Assembly (NCBI GenBank): GCA_039954875.1
Contig: CP157202.1
Span: forward strand, 496,001-560,000
Direction of reading: 5' to 3'
DNA length: 64,000 nt
Source of the DNA: G039954875 sp039954875
Lineage (GTDB): Bacteria > Bacteroidota > Bacteroidia > Flavobacteriales > Blattabacteriaceae
Part shown: positions 1 to 11,913 of the stretch, piece after piece
Position numbering within the stretch: position 1 is the first letter of the stretch
Layout: each line of letters opens with the position of its first letter
Made by a program: the position numbers and the translations under genes
Notes under the pieces: model-generated
What the model was told of the DNA's origin: nothing
Databases searched by the model: none
Seen by the model: only the letters and a program-made list of their open reading frames with translations

Positions 1-553
1 TGTATATGCATTGAAGATATCAAGGTACTCGAAGCAATGAGCCGAGTGCCTAGGCATCTGTTTTTCGACTTTGCCTTGGGGGGTCACGCTTATGAATTGA
101 AGGCTTTTCCTATCGCTGCAGCACAAACTATTTCTAATCCATATACGGTAGCTTTTCAGAGTCAATTATTTGATTTACAATCTTGTGATACTATCCTTGC
201 AGTTGGTACGGGTTCAGGCTATCAAACGGCCGTTCTACTGGAAATGGACGCTACGGTATTCACTATCGAAAGGCAGAAAACTCTGTTTAACTTCTCAAAA
301 AAAAATATTCAAAAAGCTCTCTTATTATACTAGTTATCAAGGTTTTGGAGATGGATTTAAGGGATTACCTAGTTTTGCCCCATTTGATAAGATCCTTGTC
401 ACAGCAGCAGACCCTTTCATTCCAATAGACCTAAAAGATCAATTGAAAATCGGTGGATTGATTGTCATCCCTGTAGGAGCTGAATCCACGCAAAAGATGA
501 AAGCTGTATTACGCATCGATGAAGAAATTTGTGAGGTGATGGATTTTGGTTAA
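1..553 (+). pseudogene. pcm: Protein-L-isoaspartate O-methyltransferase remnant, cut by the window edge
   Basis: Pcm repairs isoaspartyl residues in aged proteins using S-adenosylmethionine. The reading frame is already open at base 1, and the family's N-terminal block is visible (DIKVLEAM, VPRHLF, AFPIAAAQTIS, PYTVAFQ), followed by the SAM motif GTGSGYQTAVLLEM and the segment TIERQ. Near 300-335, in an A-rich stretch, the frame shifts by one base. The second frame carries GDGFKGLP, APFDKILVTAADPFIP and LKIGGLIVIPVG, then ends early where the family continues to a conserved C-terminal strand. I infer an inactive gene whose first few codons lie left of the window. Family assignment is very safe; loss of function rests on the frameshift. 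Confidence 0.88.
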
Positions 554-759
554 ATGAAATTTATCTCTATGTTTAACAAAAGGGAATTATGCCGACAATA
601 CATAGACATAGATAGTCAAGCAATAGATAACTTCATCAAAGCCTAAATAAAATACTGTGTATAATATTATAGAAAAGAATTGTTATTTCACGACGATTAT
701 TTTACCCTAAAGTAATTATTCTTTGCATAGAGTTATCTGAATTTATCAACTCTTCTAAC

Positions 760-1575
760 ATGAAACAAGAATACAAATCTATAAAGGCTATAAATACGTT
801 CGGGTTTGCTGATGTGCTTGACATATTGTAGAAGCTAAGTTTCCATCTTTTAGAGAAAATCAAGTCATGCGGACTAAAGCTTTCTCTACAAATTATGTCG
901 ATTATAAAACACGAGACGGTGGTTATGGACTAGTAAAGCGCTGGGTCATTACCCGTGTGATACTGAGATTTGACCTTGCGAGAGCAAGTTGTGGAAGCAG
1001 GGATAAAAGTTAAATATTTTTTTTGCAGGAAATCTGGTATTCTCATACATTAATTCTTTAGATAAGATGGACATCTATGCAGAGTGTGTAACTGTAGATG
1101 AAAATATCATTGCTGTATAAATAACTCAAGAAGTAGGAGTTATGGTTTTTGGTACTGCTTCAAGCCGTAATTACGCTTACTTGAAAGATCTTGGCATAGA
1201 TGTAGTCATCGATTATCATTAATAAAAATTTGAAGAAGTAACCAAAGAAATGGATATCGTATTAGATGCTATAGGAGGAGATGTATTTCAAAGATCTTAT
1301 CAAACCCTCAAAAAAATAAGATTTTTTACCCACCCTCTTAGAAATGCTCGATGAAAAATTGGTAGAAAAATATTAAATAAATGTTCTATTTGTGCTCCCA
1401 TTCTCACACCTTCCTCAAGTCAACTTAAAAAAACTTTGTCAATTATACGAACGTGATACTTTGAAAGACATCGTAAGCAAAATTTCACCATTCTATGTTA
1501 TTGGAAGTTAGGGAAGCACATAAAATGAATAAATAAGGAGATATCAGAAGTAAAATCATTATACGGTTTTTAAAA
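760..1575 (+). pseudogene. Zinc-independent NADPH:quinone oxidoreductase (MDR superfamily) remnant
   Basis: The conserved order of an MDR-family quinone reductase is visible in several frames: KAINTFGFADVL at the start, then ENQVMRTKAFSTNYVDYKTRDGG (split across positions about 860-925), AECVTVDENIIA, a nucleotide-binding piece GVMVFGTASS with DLGIDVVIDY, then MDIVLDAIGGDVFQRSYQ, and near the end EVREAHKMNK and GDIRSKIII. At least eight stops or shifts interrupt it. The remains span about 815 bp, shorter than the usual 930-1000 bp, so some sequence has been deleted. No function can remain. Confidence 0.8.
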
Positions 1576-1879
1576 ATAGTATCAATATTTATATATCTAT
1601 TGATTAGTAAATAATATTGTAAAAAGATTATTTATACACTTTTATTTGTACTTTAAAAAAAATATTATTTTTTAAATCTATATCATTGATCAGCTAAACG
1701 ATACAAAGTGTCAATTATGTTTTGCCGCTTCTTCAGCTTAACCGTTTTTCACCATTCTACAGATGTAGGCCCAAGAAAAGTCCTTTTTTCTTAAAGCTTG
1801 TATTGACTATGCATTGAAAAACTACACCTAACTCGTCAATGTCCAATTGAAAGAAACGATTAGACAAGAAAAAATAGAA
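1576..1879. other. AT-rich intergenic debris
   Basis: Very AT-rich to about 1690, then a short stretch (about 1700-1870) with coding-like composition but no family I recognise. It lies where a membrane-fusion or outer-membrane partner of the following RND pump, or the first 80 codons of the pump itself, would be expected. I see no RNA gene or repeat. Confidence 0.4.
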
Positions 1880-4740
1880 GAAGTATAGATAATGCCAGTT
1901 TGACACAATCAACATCATTTTTGAACCTGGTACCGATATTGACATTACTGCATTGGGTGTTCAAAATAGAGTATCGTTGGTTCAATCTTTATTACTCCGA
2001 AGAGGTTAAACGCACAGGGATCTCGACCACCAAAGCTTCAAATAATATCTTACAATTTGTGGTATTATTTTTACTATATAACTGTTATAATAAAAAATCT
2101 CTTAATAACTATGTCGACATTTACCTCAAAAACACCTTGGCACGGCTCAAATGAGTGGGTATAGTGATGGATTTTGGCGGCTAGGATTTCGCCATGCAAA
2201 TCTAGCTTGATCCACAAAAGATGTCCCGTTTCAATCTGATCTCTCAAGAGATTATTCAAACGGTAAGCGGATAAAACGTCTATGTTGTAGCCGGATTCAT
2301 AGACCGCCCACTACACCCAAAGGATAAATATTTGAATTTTGAGAGTTCAAGGCCACTTGAGCCGTCCAGATAAATTTGAAATCATAATTATTTCGCAAAA
2401 TCTACAGCGGTATGTTGATCAAACTCAAAGATTTTACTAGGATAAAACTGGTTCAGCTTATTACTCAGGGGAGTGGAAGATCAATGAGAAGATCGTTTTA
2501 GCCCCTCCCCCCCCCCTCCATCACCCGTCTACGGTAATGCACTTGAAACGGCTAAACTCGTGCGGGCAGAAATGAAAAAATTAGAGAAAAACTTCCCGCT
2601 TGGACTTCAATAGACCATTATCTACGACATGACTCTATTCGTAAATGTCTCGATCAAAGGAGTGATCAAAACTTTCATTGAGGCCTTGTTCTTGGTATTG
2701 ATCGTCGTCTTTCTCTTCTTACAGAATCGGCGTATTATTCTGATCCTTATCCTCGTTGTACCGGTCGATCATTGGAACTTTTACCTTTATCTCCATACTA
2801 GGATTTTAGATCAATACACTGACTTTGTTTGCCTTGGTTTTGGCTATCGGTTATTTAGTTGTATATGATCTTATCGTCGTGGTCGAAGCTGTACAATACC
2901 AGATCGACCATAACAAACTCTCGGCTAAGGAAGACATACTACCATCGATGAAGAAAGTCAGTGGACTAGTAATTGTCATCGCACTTATCTTGTGTAACCG
3001 TCTTCATACCTGGCATCACTAGAGATTTGTATCAATAATTTGCCATCATTATTGCCTTATTTGTATCGATATCGGCGCTCTAGTAGTCCTAAATTTAGCA
3101 CTAACTCTTTGTGCTTTGATGATGCGTCCCAATCCGGTGTTAATAAAGATGATAAAGGACTCTACAAGTACTTTTATAAATTTAATGTGTGGGTTGAGAA
3201 ACGGTCTAAAATAACATTACACATCTGTCGCTGATGGTCATCCTGCTCATCGTAATTTATATTGGAGTAGGTTTCTTGGGAAAAAGTATCCCAATCCCCT
3301 TTATAACCATTGATAATAAGGTGTTTACAATTATTAGTGTGGAATTACCGTCAGCAGTCTCTGAAGAAAGGACTCGTAGTGATAGGAAAATTGATAAAAT
3401 CCTAAGCAAAAACCCTTTTGTATAACAGGCCCATTCAATGTCCAGTTTCAATATTCTCAACAGTACAAATATTTCAAATTCTGGTATTCCTTTCGTTATT
3501 CTCAAACTTTTGGCTGAGCTAAATACTCCAGCAGACCAAATCCAATAGATTACCGTTCAGATATAAAAAGAATTCTCTCAGATCAAGGGAGCCAATATAA
3601 TGGCACTCACACCACCTCCCATTGAAGTTTTAGCCTCAATAGGAGGATTTTTTTGTGATTAAACAGGCTTTGGGAATGGTATAAAAGCTCCATTGAGTTA
3701 AAAAAAAAATAATACTTAAGTATCTTATAATAATATATTTAAATCTTATTTACTTTTTCGAGCTTCAAGACAGGTAATCCAGAGATCGAACTGGTCATCG
3801 ACTGGGAAAAAGTTAAAAAACTAGGCTTGGATCTCAGTGACGTAAACTTAGCGCCCCAGACCTTTTTAGATAGCTTTTATGTCAATGACTTCACATTGTA
3901 CAACATAACATTTAAAGTCTTTGCCCAATCTGAAGGTCATTTTCTTGACGATATTTACAAAATTTTATAATACTATATGAGCAATTAACAAGGGATGATA
4001 ATCCCACCACTGCTATTTGGAGTATTCGATATAGGGATCAACGGAGAGAGCGTCTCAGGAAAGAGCTATGGAGACTTTCTATAGGTCCTGATAAAAGAAT
4101 ATTCGAAAAGGTCTTACCCAATGGTTATACTTATGAATTTTCTGGTACGAGCAAGAATGAGATCGAGGTAGGTAACAAGATTAGTTTGATTTTATGGCTT
4201 TCGCAATTGTTAGTTTTATTGCTCTTAGCAGCCCTCTATGGGGAGAGTTAGTCTATACCATTATTTGCCGTACTGTTATCGGTACCTATTGAAGTATTAG
4301 GGACTTTTCTAGCGCTCTAATTAGCCAAGCTTACCAATAGTATTTATACACAAATAGGGTTGGTGGCCAAAAATACCATCCTGATCGTGGGGTTTTGTAA
4401 AACCCGTTATGAAGTCAAGTTGAGTCGTTGTCTAAAGCAGCCTTATATACTGCTATGCTTCGTTTGCGTCCGATATTGATAATCTCTGCTGTAGCCTTAA
4501 TCATCGGAATGATTCTATTGATATTTTTAAGTGATACTGGGACTGCGCCTGGATAAGCCGAGGCTACGTCGTATTCGCCGGGATGATATTAGCCACAGCT
4601 TCGGCGATATTTTTCGTACCAACCTTGTATGTATTGGTCATCCGCCAAGCTGTAAAAAAGACCCTAAGCCTGATGAGGAAGGCGCCGTTGAGCTAATGAA
4701 GAATGAAAATTTAGAAAAAAATTCAAAAACCGATAGTTGA
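1880..4740 (+). pseudogene. RND multidrug efflux pump inner-membrane subunit (AcrB/HAE1 type) remnant
   Basis: AcrB-type pumps expel drugs and lipids using the proton gradient. Recognisable pieces, in family order: INIIFEPGTDIDI and VQNRVSLVQSLL (about 1905-2000), PEEVKRTGI with KASNNILQFV, DPQKMSRFNL, then PVSIKGV-type segment VSIKGVIKTFIEALFLVL and FLFLQNRRIILILI (2640-2755), INTLTLFALVLAIGYLV, DLIVVVEAV (2860-2900, where functional pumps have DDAIVVVEN), and ITRDLYQ-FAIIIALFVSISALVVLNLAL. The second half is detectable up to IYTQIGLVAKNTILIV and the C-terminal region near 4700. Dozens of stops and frameshifts and a run of ten C at 2507-2516 make it clearly dead. It retains almost the full 3.1 kb of the family. 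Confidence 0.85.
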
Positions 4741-4764
4741 TTGACTCAATTGCCAGCCTTTTTC

Positions 4765-6534
4765 TTATAGAACCGTATCGGGCAATAAATCATCTACTTG
4801 TGCTTTCCACAAGGTTTTATAAAGGCCTTTCTTATCGAGCAACTCCTGATGTGTATCATCTTTTATAATCTTCCCTTGATCGAATACAAGGATACGATCC
4901 ATATGCAAAAGCTTGGAGAGGCGATGTGTAATCACTAATGTAGTTTTTCCCTCCATCAACTTTCATAAAGACTCTTGTATGAGCTCCTCGGTGAGCGAAT
5001 CCAATTGTGAGGTAGCCTCATCCAAAATCAGGATGGGTGCATGTTTGAATATGGCACGCGTTATAGCAATGCGTTGGCGTTGTCCGCCTGAGAGTTTTAT
5101 CCCTCTTTCTCCCACAAGGGTTTCATATCCTTGTGTAAATTTCGAAATGAATTCATGAGCATAGGTCCTCTTAGTATCTTTTATCACTTTCTTCTCTGTG
5201 GTCTCCACTCTGTCATAATGGATATTTTCCATCAAAGACATGTGAAAGAAGTAAAGGATCCTGTGGGATCATAGCAATGGCTTCGTGTAGTGAGTCTTGT
5301 GTAACTTCGCTAATATTTTGACCATCGATCAGGATCCGACCGGAATCCATATTAAAAATTCTGATAATAAGATTGATAAAAGTGGATTTCCCCCCACCAG
5401 AATACCCGACCAATCCCATTTTTTGTCCAGCGGCAATGCACACTGATTAGCCTTGAAAGAGTATCCCATCGGAAGATTTATGCTGAAATCGAGCCGTATC
5501 AAAAACGATTTCTCCTTTTTTGACGACAAGTGCCTTGGCCGTAACCTTATCCTGGATTTTAGGAAGAGCGATGAACGTTCGTAAGTCTTGAGTGATCTGT
5601 CCCCATAGCCCAGAGAAGCGCAAAAACTCACAGGTTATCATCCATAGATAATCAAAAATCACAACATTGATGGTCATTACCAAGGCAAAATTTCCTACAG
5701 TGATCCAGCCCTCTTGTCTACCTTTAATTAAAAGATAGAGGTTGCCAGCCTACATCAGCCTAAAGGATATACTATAAAAAGTGATGATCTAGAATTGATT
5801 CCACTCAAGCCTACGCTCAGTTTTGACGTACCGATCCAATATATGTTCGAACGATGAACTCTCCAAAGCTCGCCTAGCAAACAAACGTACCGACAATATA
5901 TTAGACAATACATCGACTACTTGGCCAGTGATGGTTGAGCCCAATTCTGATCATAAATCTGAAAGCGTTGCAAGTCCTTTGGAAAAAAAATAGACATAAA
6001 ATCAAAAACGAGACCGACCAAAATAACATAAAAAGTCCGAAGTTGATATTGACCTGCCACAAAGTATAAATCGCAACAGTAAGTGCCAAAATTTGAGCCA
6101 CAAATATATCGACGAAAATCCGTACAAGTTCAGGAATACCATTGGCCAAATTATTGACCTTGTTGGCCAAGTTTCCCGAAAAGTTATCCTGATAATACTC
6201 ATAACTTTGTCCAAGCGGTGTACTAAAAGCCTTATTAATCACCCTTTTACGAAGCTGGGGAAACATCCTGATCAAAATGAAATAATCATGCATCCTATAG
6301 ATGGCCAGTAACAAAAAGAGTATAAATAGATATGAGAACGCAGGTATAATAATATGCTGAAGAATACCTTCTGTCGGCCGCTCCGCCACACGATTCAAAA
6401 TAATCTTCAAGAAATAAGGCCTCAAGGAAATGTCTATGGTCCAGACATATGCGAAAAAAAAACATGACTGCAATTGGCTATGAAAATGGCTGAAGTATTT
6501 TTATAATAAAACTAATAGTTTGTTTTGTCGTCAT
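4765..6534 (-). pseudogene. ABC exporter (fused membrane and ATPase domains) remnant
   Basis: A single-chain ABC exporter of about 590 codons, broken in at least five places. The membrane part starts near 6534 and is best preserved at 6473-5901 (SLRPYFLKIILNRV, YYQDNFSGNLANKVNNLA). The ATPase part has Walker A GYSGGGKST, the Q-loop region MIPQDPLLLSH, signature LSGGQRQRIAITRAI, Walker B ILILDEATSQLD and H-loop VITHRLS. A frameshift separates the Walker A piece (5443-5213) from the signature piece (5241-4963), and a TGA at 4960-4962 interrupts the end. These exporters move lipids, drugs or peptides; no substrate can be inferred. Clearly inactive. Confidence 0.85.
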
Positions 6535-6847
6535 ACGAATACTAAATTTTATTCTACAAAATGACATGAATCACCAAAAAGATGTAGAATAATCCCTAAT
6601 AAGGATTACACTTTCCAAAAAAAAAAATATGTAGTAAAATGAAGGCTTTCTACAAAGTATACACCCTCTAAAAAAAAATATTTGGAACCCTAAACCAGTA
6701 GTCTTACCATTGTAGGCATAGAGATGTTTTATTCATACAGGCCGAGATATACTCTCCAAGATGCCTTGACAAATGTAAAAACTATTCCCAACTATCAATC
6801 ATTTCCATCTGTAAAATCCTTAATTTTAGATTAATCCTATTCACGGG
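6535..6847. other. Intergenic debris
   Basis: AT-rich sequence with several A tracts between the divergently placed ABC exporter and DUF2851 remnants. No gene, RNA or repeat is recognised; it may hold decayed promoters of both. Confidence 0.4.
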
Positions 6848-8096
6848 CTTAAAAGAAGAATTTTTACATTACTTTTAAGAAATGAATTTTCGCTTAATCA
6901 GAATCCAAAGAACGATAGGAGAATATTCATATAAGTCTTATCAACATGGTTATGACGAATCATGATGCGGGGCCTGATTTTTTACCATGCAAAGGCCAAG
7001 ATAGGAGATGTCGTCTTGATTGGGCGCATATCGAGATGAACGTAAACACTTCTGATTGGTATAAACATAAGTATTAAAAAAACAATGCTTTTCAAAATAT
7101 CATCTTATGCGTGGTCAGGATCTCTTATCTACCTAAAAAATAACCATCTACCCTTGAGGTTATAAACTATATCTAGAAGACATTATTGGAAAAATACGAA
7201 GGAATATTTCTGAAAATCACCTAATTTGTTCCCTGTGAAAACAATTTGGTCCTTCCGAACACTTTTTAACTGAAAAATTGGTTTATCAAACTCTATCTCA
7301 ATCGACCCGAATACAAGACTATACAGATTCAATATTCGAAGAAACTCAGTATGACTGAGAAGCCGTATACTTCCAAATGTTACTCTATTGTTTTAGGCTG
7401 AATATAAACGTATAATCCTTTTTAGAGATTAGCTAATCTTTGGATTATACGGCTTTTATCAAAGCCCTCTATCTACAAAAAGATGTCCTTTTGCTTGGAT
7501 AAGATGGCTTACCAGATGAGGCACTGGCTAATGATTATTTTTAAACATTGAAAAGAGAATACAGAATTCCGCGCACGTAAATACCAGCTGATATCATGAC
7601 CCAATCAATTATTAAAATTTTTCAAGCCACCTTCCCATTACCTTCCTTATAATACACTCTTGCCACAATTGTCTGCTTTGTATGCAAAACACCCCAACCC
7701 TTTACTCTGATAGTGTAAAAGGATTACCCAAAAAATCTCCTCAAGCAGCTCTCAATAGAATCTACTGATTATTAAAAAATAATCATTGTTCCTGAAAATA
7801 TTATAAATAAACTTCTTCCAAAAAAAAAGTTAAGCAAAGATTTCATTCTATTGTTGCTCCTAAATGTCCTGACTTTGATGAGGTACCTCTATGGAAAGCA
7901 TATTGGCTCATCTTTGGGATGAGGAGATGATCTATCTATTGGAAAAACTACCATCTAAACAGAATGCTATCATCAAAAAAAACACTTTTTAGTATGGAAA
8001 CACAAGATGCATTGGGATCACAAGCGCTTATCGAAATGATAAATCACTATTGTAACATCAAAAAATGTTTATTTCGTAGTAATTGGAGGTAATATT
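6848..8096 (+). pseudogene. DUF2851 family protein remnant
   Basis: DUF2851 is a Bacteroidota family of unknown function, about 420 residues. Here KEEFLHYF opens the remnant, followed by AGPDFLPC, VNTSDWYKH, AFQNIILCVV, the ALFLQKD-like segment IKALYLQKDVLLLG, TLKREYRIP, FQATFPLPSL and, at the end, ALGSQALIEMINHYC with KKCLF, which matches the family's conserved C-terminal Cys-containing tail. The pieces occur in the right order over 1.25 kb but in all three frames with many stops. The next remnant downstream is a PspC gene; this pair is common in the phylum, which supports both calls. Confidence 0.72.
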
Positions 8097-8103
8097 ATTA
8101 AAC

Positions 8104-8335
8104 ATGATCGAAGAAATTAAAATCCATGTCGAAAGTAATTGCTTCGATCTGTGTACACGTGTTACTAAGAAACTTGGGGGGAGGGATACGAGTAACTCAA
8201 ATAAGTTTATTTTTCATCTACCTATTTTTTATAACTTTTGAACTAAATATCATCCTTTATCTGATCTGAGCTATACTTATTCAGATCAGAGATAATATCC
8301 TCGTCAAGAGGAAGCTTATTTATTGATTTATAAAA
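8104..8335 (+). pseudogene. PspC-domain membrane protein remnant
   Basis: A short gene starting MIEEIKIHVESNCFDLCTR, the typical opening of Bacteroidota PspC-domain proteins, then VTKKLG. After a run of six G at about 8178 the frame changes to IRVTQISLFFIYLFFITF and NIILYLI, the two-helix hydrophobic core, ending RDNILVKRKLIY. One internal stop also occurs. About 70 codons, the usual size. PspC proteins are linked to envelope-stress responses. An exact inverted repeat (8260-8269 with 8281-8290) lies inside it and is probably incidental. Confidence 0.68.
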
Positions 8336-8488
8336 AAAACTTTTTATACTATACGATTTGTATTATTTATAAGATTATTAATATTTTAAACATTAAGCTT
8401 GTGATATTTGTATCAAAATACCTATTCTTTTATTTGCTAATTTATTGCAAATGATTTATAATTGCCGAGATATTTATTTTATATCAGT

Positions 8489-8496
8489 TATCTTTA
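8489..8496 (+). promoter_or_regulatory. Candidate Bacteroidota -7 element TATCTTTA for the SNF transporter
   Basis: Matches seven of the eight positions of TAnnTTTG and sits 15 bases before the start codon of the intact transporter, which implies a very short leader. No clear -33 TTG was found at the usual spacing. Confidence 0.45.
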
Positions 8497-8511
8497 TACT
8501 TAAAAGTTTTA

Positions 8512-10182
8512 ATGATGAGTAAAAAAGAGTCTTGGGATTCACGGGTGGGCCTTATCCTAGCCATGGCTGGAAATGCAGTAGGTTTTGGTAATTTTTTAAG
8601 ATTCCCGATACAAGCAGCACAAAACGGTGGGGGGGCTTTCCTGATCCCTTATTTGATCTGTTTTATTTTGATGGGTATCCCCTTATTTTTGATGGAATGG
8701 GCCATGGGCCGATTGGCTGGTAAATCAGGCAATCACAGCACACCATTCATCATACACACTTTAGGGAAGGGAGGGAAGATCTGGAAGTATGTCGGAGTCA
8801 TAGGAATCTTTTCTAACATCGCCATACTCGCTTACTACTCCTATTTAGAATCTTGGACTATATCCTATGTGATGCATTCTTTGAGTGGTACTTTCTCAGG
8901 CATGAGCCAATCGGAAGTAGCTCGGTTTTTTGAAAATTATGTCAATATCAATGTCTCTACTACTTTTATCCCTTACGAAGCTGTTGTCATCTATATCCTG
9001 TGTATTTTACTCAATACTTATATCCTTTCAAAAGGCCTGAACGGTATAGAAAAAATGGCCAAGATTGGTATGCCTTTATTGTTGTTATTTGCCTTGGCTC
9101 TAGCGATCAAAGGATGGACTATTGGTACTAGCGGTGCTACCGCTGAGCATCCTGATGCTAATGCTTGGGATGGCCTCAATTTTTTATGGAATCCACGGTT
9201 TGAGACAATCTGGGATCCAAAAACATGGCTGGCTGCAGCCGGACAGATATTCTTTACGCTTTCGATGGGGATGGGATTGATCCAATGCTATGCCTCTTAT
9301 ATAAGATCCAAAGAAGATATCGCTTTGGGAGCACTCACATCAGGGTTTATTAACGAATTTACCGAAGTAATCTTGGCTAGCGTTATCGTTATCCCTATCG
9401 CTTCTGGTTATTTAGGCATAGATTGGGTCAAAGAAAATGCAGGTTTCGGTATAGCCTTCCAAACCATGCCTTATTTGTTCCAGCAATGGGGAAGCATTCT
9501 TGCCCCACTTGGAGGATTGTTCTGGTTTGGTCTATTGTTCTTTGCTGGGATCACCACTGCGCTGGCTTTTGGAACCCCCTGGGTAGGGATGCTCCGGGAT
9601 GAATTTCAATGGAAGCGCGAAAAAAGTGCTTGGGTTCTCGGAGTACTTGTATTCATCGTGGGGATACCTACAGTCTTGTTTTACAACCAAGGGGTCTTCG
9701 ACGAATACGACTATTGGGCTGGTACATTAAGTATCGTACTATTGGCTTTATTGGAGTCTATAGCTTTTGTGTGGGTACTCGGTATGGACAAGGGGTGGAA
9801 AGAAATCAATGAAGGAGCACACATCAAGTTACCGATAGCATTGAAATATATCAGCCAATACATTACTCCATATCTATTGTTGATGGTCTTATTGGCTGCT
9901 ATCTTCACACCGCTCAACAACGACTGGATCGGTGTTATAAAAAATCTCACTTCGGGTAACGGTTGGATGCTGGATAATTCTTCTCTGATTAAAACGATCA
10001 CACAAGCTAGTCTTAAAGAACGTATCGTTCAGTCGACAGATCCTATCGTGATCGCCCAATTGGAACGTAAAATATCTTACAGCAATTTCGCTAGAATACT
10101 TCTCATTGTACTTTTCACAAGCCTATGTCTATTAGTACATCAAGCTGCAAAACGACATAGGGAAAGAGATGTAATAACTTAG
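8512..10182 (+). CDS. Sodium:neurotransmitter symporter (SNF) family transporter
   Basis: Na+-coupled importer of the LeuT/SNF family in the inner membrane; bacterial members carry amino acids, but the substrate cannot be read from sequence. 556 residues with about twelve hydrophobic segments. The first helix has the unwound Na+-site motif AMAGNAVGFGNFLRFP, followed by QNGGGAFLIPY. Residues around 245-262 (QIFFTLSMGMGLIQCYASY) form the helix-6 region and FAGITTALAFGTPWVGM the helix-8 Na+ site. Two ATGs (8512 and 8515) could start it. The reading frame is clean, unlike the tandem paralogue at 10241-11913, so this is the surviving copy. It has no small one-helix gene of its own downstream; the nearest one follows the dead copy at 11910. 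Uptake of amino acids fits a nutrient-dependent lifestyle. Confidence 0.93.
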   Translation: MMSKKESWDSRVGLILAMAGNAVGFGNFLRFPIQAAQNGGGAFLIPYLICFILMGIPLFLMEWAMGRLAGKSGNHSTPFIIHTLGKGGKIWKYVGVIGIFSNIAILAYYSYLESWTISYVMHSLSGTFSGMSQSEVARFFENYVNINVSTTFIPYEAVVIYILCILLNTYILSKGLNGIEKMAKIGMPLLLLFALALAIKGWTIGTSGATAEHPDANAWDGLNFLWNPRFETIWDPKTWLAAAGQIFFTLSMGMGLIQCYASYIRSKEDIALGALTSGFINEFTEVILASVIVIPIASGYLGIDWVKENAGFGIAFQTMPYLFQQWGSILAPLGGLFWFGLLFFAGITTALAFGTPWVGMLRDEFQWKREKSAWVLGVLVFIVGIPTVLFYNQGVFDEYDYWAGTLSIVLLALLESIAFVWVLGMDKGWKEINEGAHIKLPIALKYISQYITPYLLLMVLLAAIFTPLNNDWIGVIKNLTSGNGWMLDNSSLIKTITQASLKERIVQSTDPIVIAQLERKISYSNFARILLIVLFTSLCLLVHQAAKRHRERDVIT

Positions 10183-10240
10183 TCTCAAAAAGCCCAATCA
10201 TCTTAATGCAACTCTACCAATACTGACAACTTATATACTT

Positions 10241-11913
10241 ATGCAAAAAAAAAGTAGAATATTTTGGGGGTTAGAATAGGTTTTATTTTGGCTACTGCAG
10301 GAAGTGATATGGATCTGTGAAATTTTATACATTTCTCGATATAATTTATTGAAAATAGAGGAGGAACTTTCATCATTCCATATGCCGTTTATTTTTTTTG
10401 TCATGGGACTTCCTCTGCTTTATTTCGAATGGTCTTTGGTTCGATTGAGCGCAAAACGTAGCATCCGTAGTTTATCTTTTATTATCAATATTTTAATAGG
10501 AAGAGGTTTGTGGAAATATGTGATTACCTTGGGTATTTTCAGCAACGTCACCAGAGCGGCTTTTTACTGTTATGTTTAGTTTTGGACGTTCTCGTATATC
10601 ATGCATTCATTGATCGGTATTTTTTGGGCATGAATCAATCGGAAACACCCCAATTCTTCAAGGATATATTAACATCAGTACCTCTACGATTTTTATCTCT
10701 TAAGAAGGTGTTGTGTTTTATACCCTTTGTCTAATACTAAATATTTATATCCTTTCTAAAGGGTTAAGAGGTATCTAAAAAGTCTGCAAAGTAGCCATGC
10801 CAATACTCATGATTTTTGTAGCTTTGCTAACTATTAGAGGTTGTACATTAGGTACATCTGGTGCTACTGCCGAACATTATGATACAAGTGCTTGGGGCGG
10901 CTTGAACTTTTTTGAATACCCCAATTCTACACGATCTAGGATTCTAAGGTATGGTTGGCAGCGGCAGGATGGATATTTTTTCTATTTATATAGGCTTGGG
11001 TACAGTCTTCTGCTATGCTTTCTAGTGTGGATGCGAAGAAAGAAATGGCTTTTAATAATATTTCAGCATGATTTACCAACGGATTTGTCGAGGTGATCTT
11101 AGTAAGTGCTATCGCCATCCCTATCGCATCGGGTTATTTGGGTATCGATTGGGTTAAAGAAAATGAGAGTTTTGGTATAGCCTTCCAAACGATGCTTTAT
11201 ATATTTCAGAAATGAGGTATAATTCTGGCACCTCTAGTTGGCTTATTGTGGTTTGGATTATTATTCTTTGCTGGAATTATCTTTTTAATATCTCTAGGAA
11301 CCCCATGGATGGAGCTATTTCAAGACGAATTTAAACGAAGTCAATCAAAGGGCGCTTGGGTTCTTGGCTCCGTTATTTTGGCCATGGGTTTTTCTACGGT
11401 TTTATTTTTCAACTAAGGCGTATTTGATAAATACGATTATTGAGCGGGTACGGTAAGCATTGTTATACTGACTTTCTTATAAGTGATTATCTTTGTCTGG
11501 GTTTTGGGGATCTATAAGAGATGGAAAGAAATCACTTTGGGTGCTGACCTCCGACTTTCTAAAGTAGTGAAACATCTCATATACAGTACATCACCCTTTA
11601 TATATTGCTCTTTATACTTCTAGGAGTCATTTTCAAACCGTAAAATAACGATTGGAGTCACGCTTTAGATAGTTTTATTTTTGGTCATAACCATAACTGA
11701 GAATTATACAAGTCCTTGTTAATAAATAAATTTATTCAATCAGAGCTTCGAGCACAAATAGTATAAAGTACAGATCCCGTACAATACAAGAGCTTGGAAG
11801 AGAAAATGTTTTACACCCATTTAGCCCGCATTCTTATGCTTATTATTTTTATATTTGCTTGTGTTATGGTATATCACGTACTCAAGGAAACTAAAGAAAA
11901 ACTAAAATCATGA
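10241..11913 (+). pseudogene. Second SNF-family transporter, decayed tandem paralogue
   Basis: Close paralogue of the intact gene just upstream and of the same length. Shared blocks include MGLPLLYFEWSLVRL, LWKYVITLGIFSNVTRA, GTSGATAEH, IPIASGYLGIDWVKEN, FGIAFQTMLY, LLWFGLLFFAGI, LGTPWMELFQDEF and WVLGIYKRWKEI. More than ten stops and several frameshifts interrupt them, for example at the TAG after FYCYV near 10577. The last codons (VLKETKEKLKS, then TGA) overlap the start of the next small gene by four bases (ATGA). The two copies either arose by duplication or are ancient neighbours with different substrates; the identity visible between them favours related but distinct transporters. Confidence 0.9.

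Noticed and set aside
8260..8290. Perfect 10-bp inverted repeat as a terminator or operator
   Set aside because: It lies inside the PspC pseudogene with an 11-base loop and no T tract, so coding-sequence coincidence is more likely.
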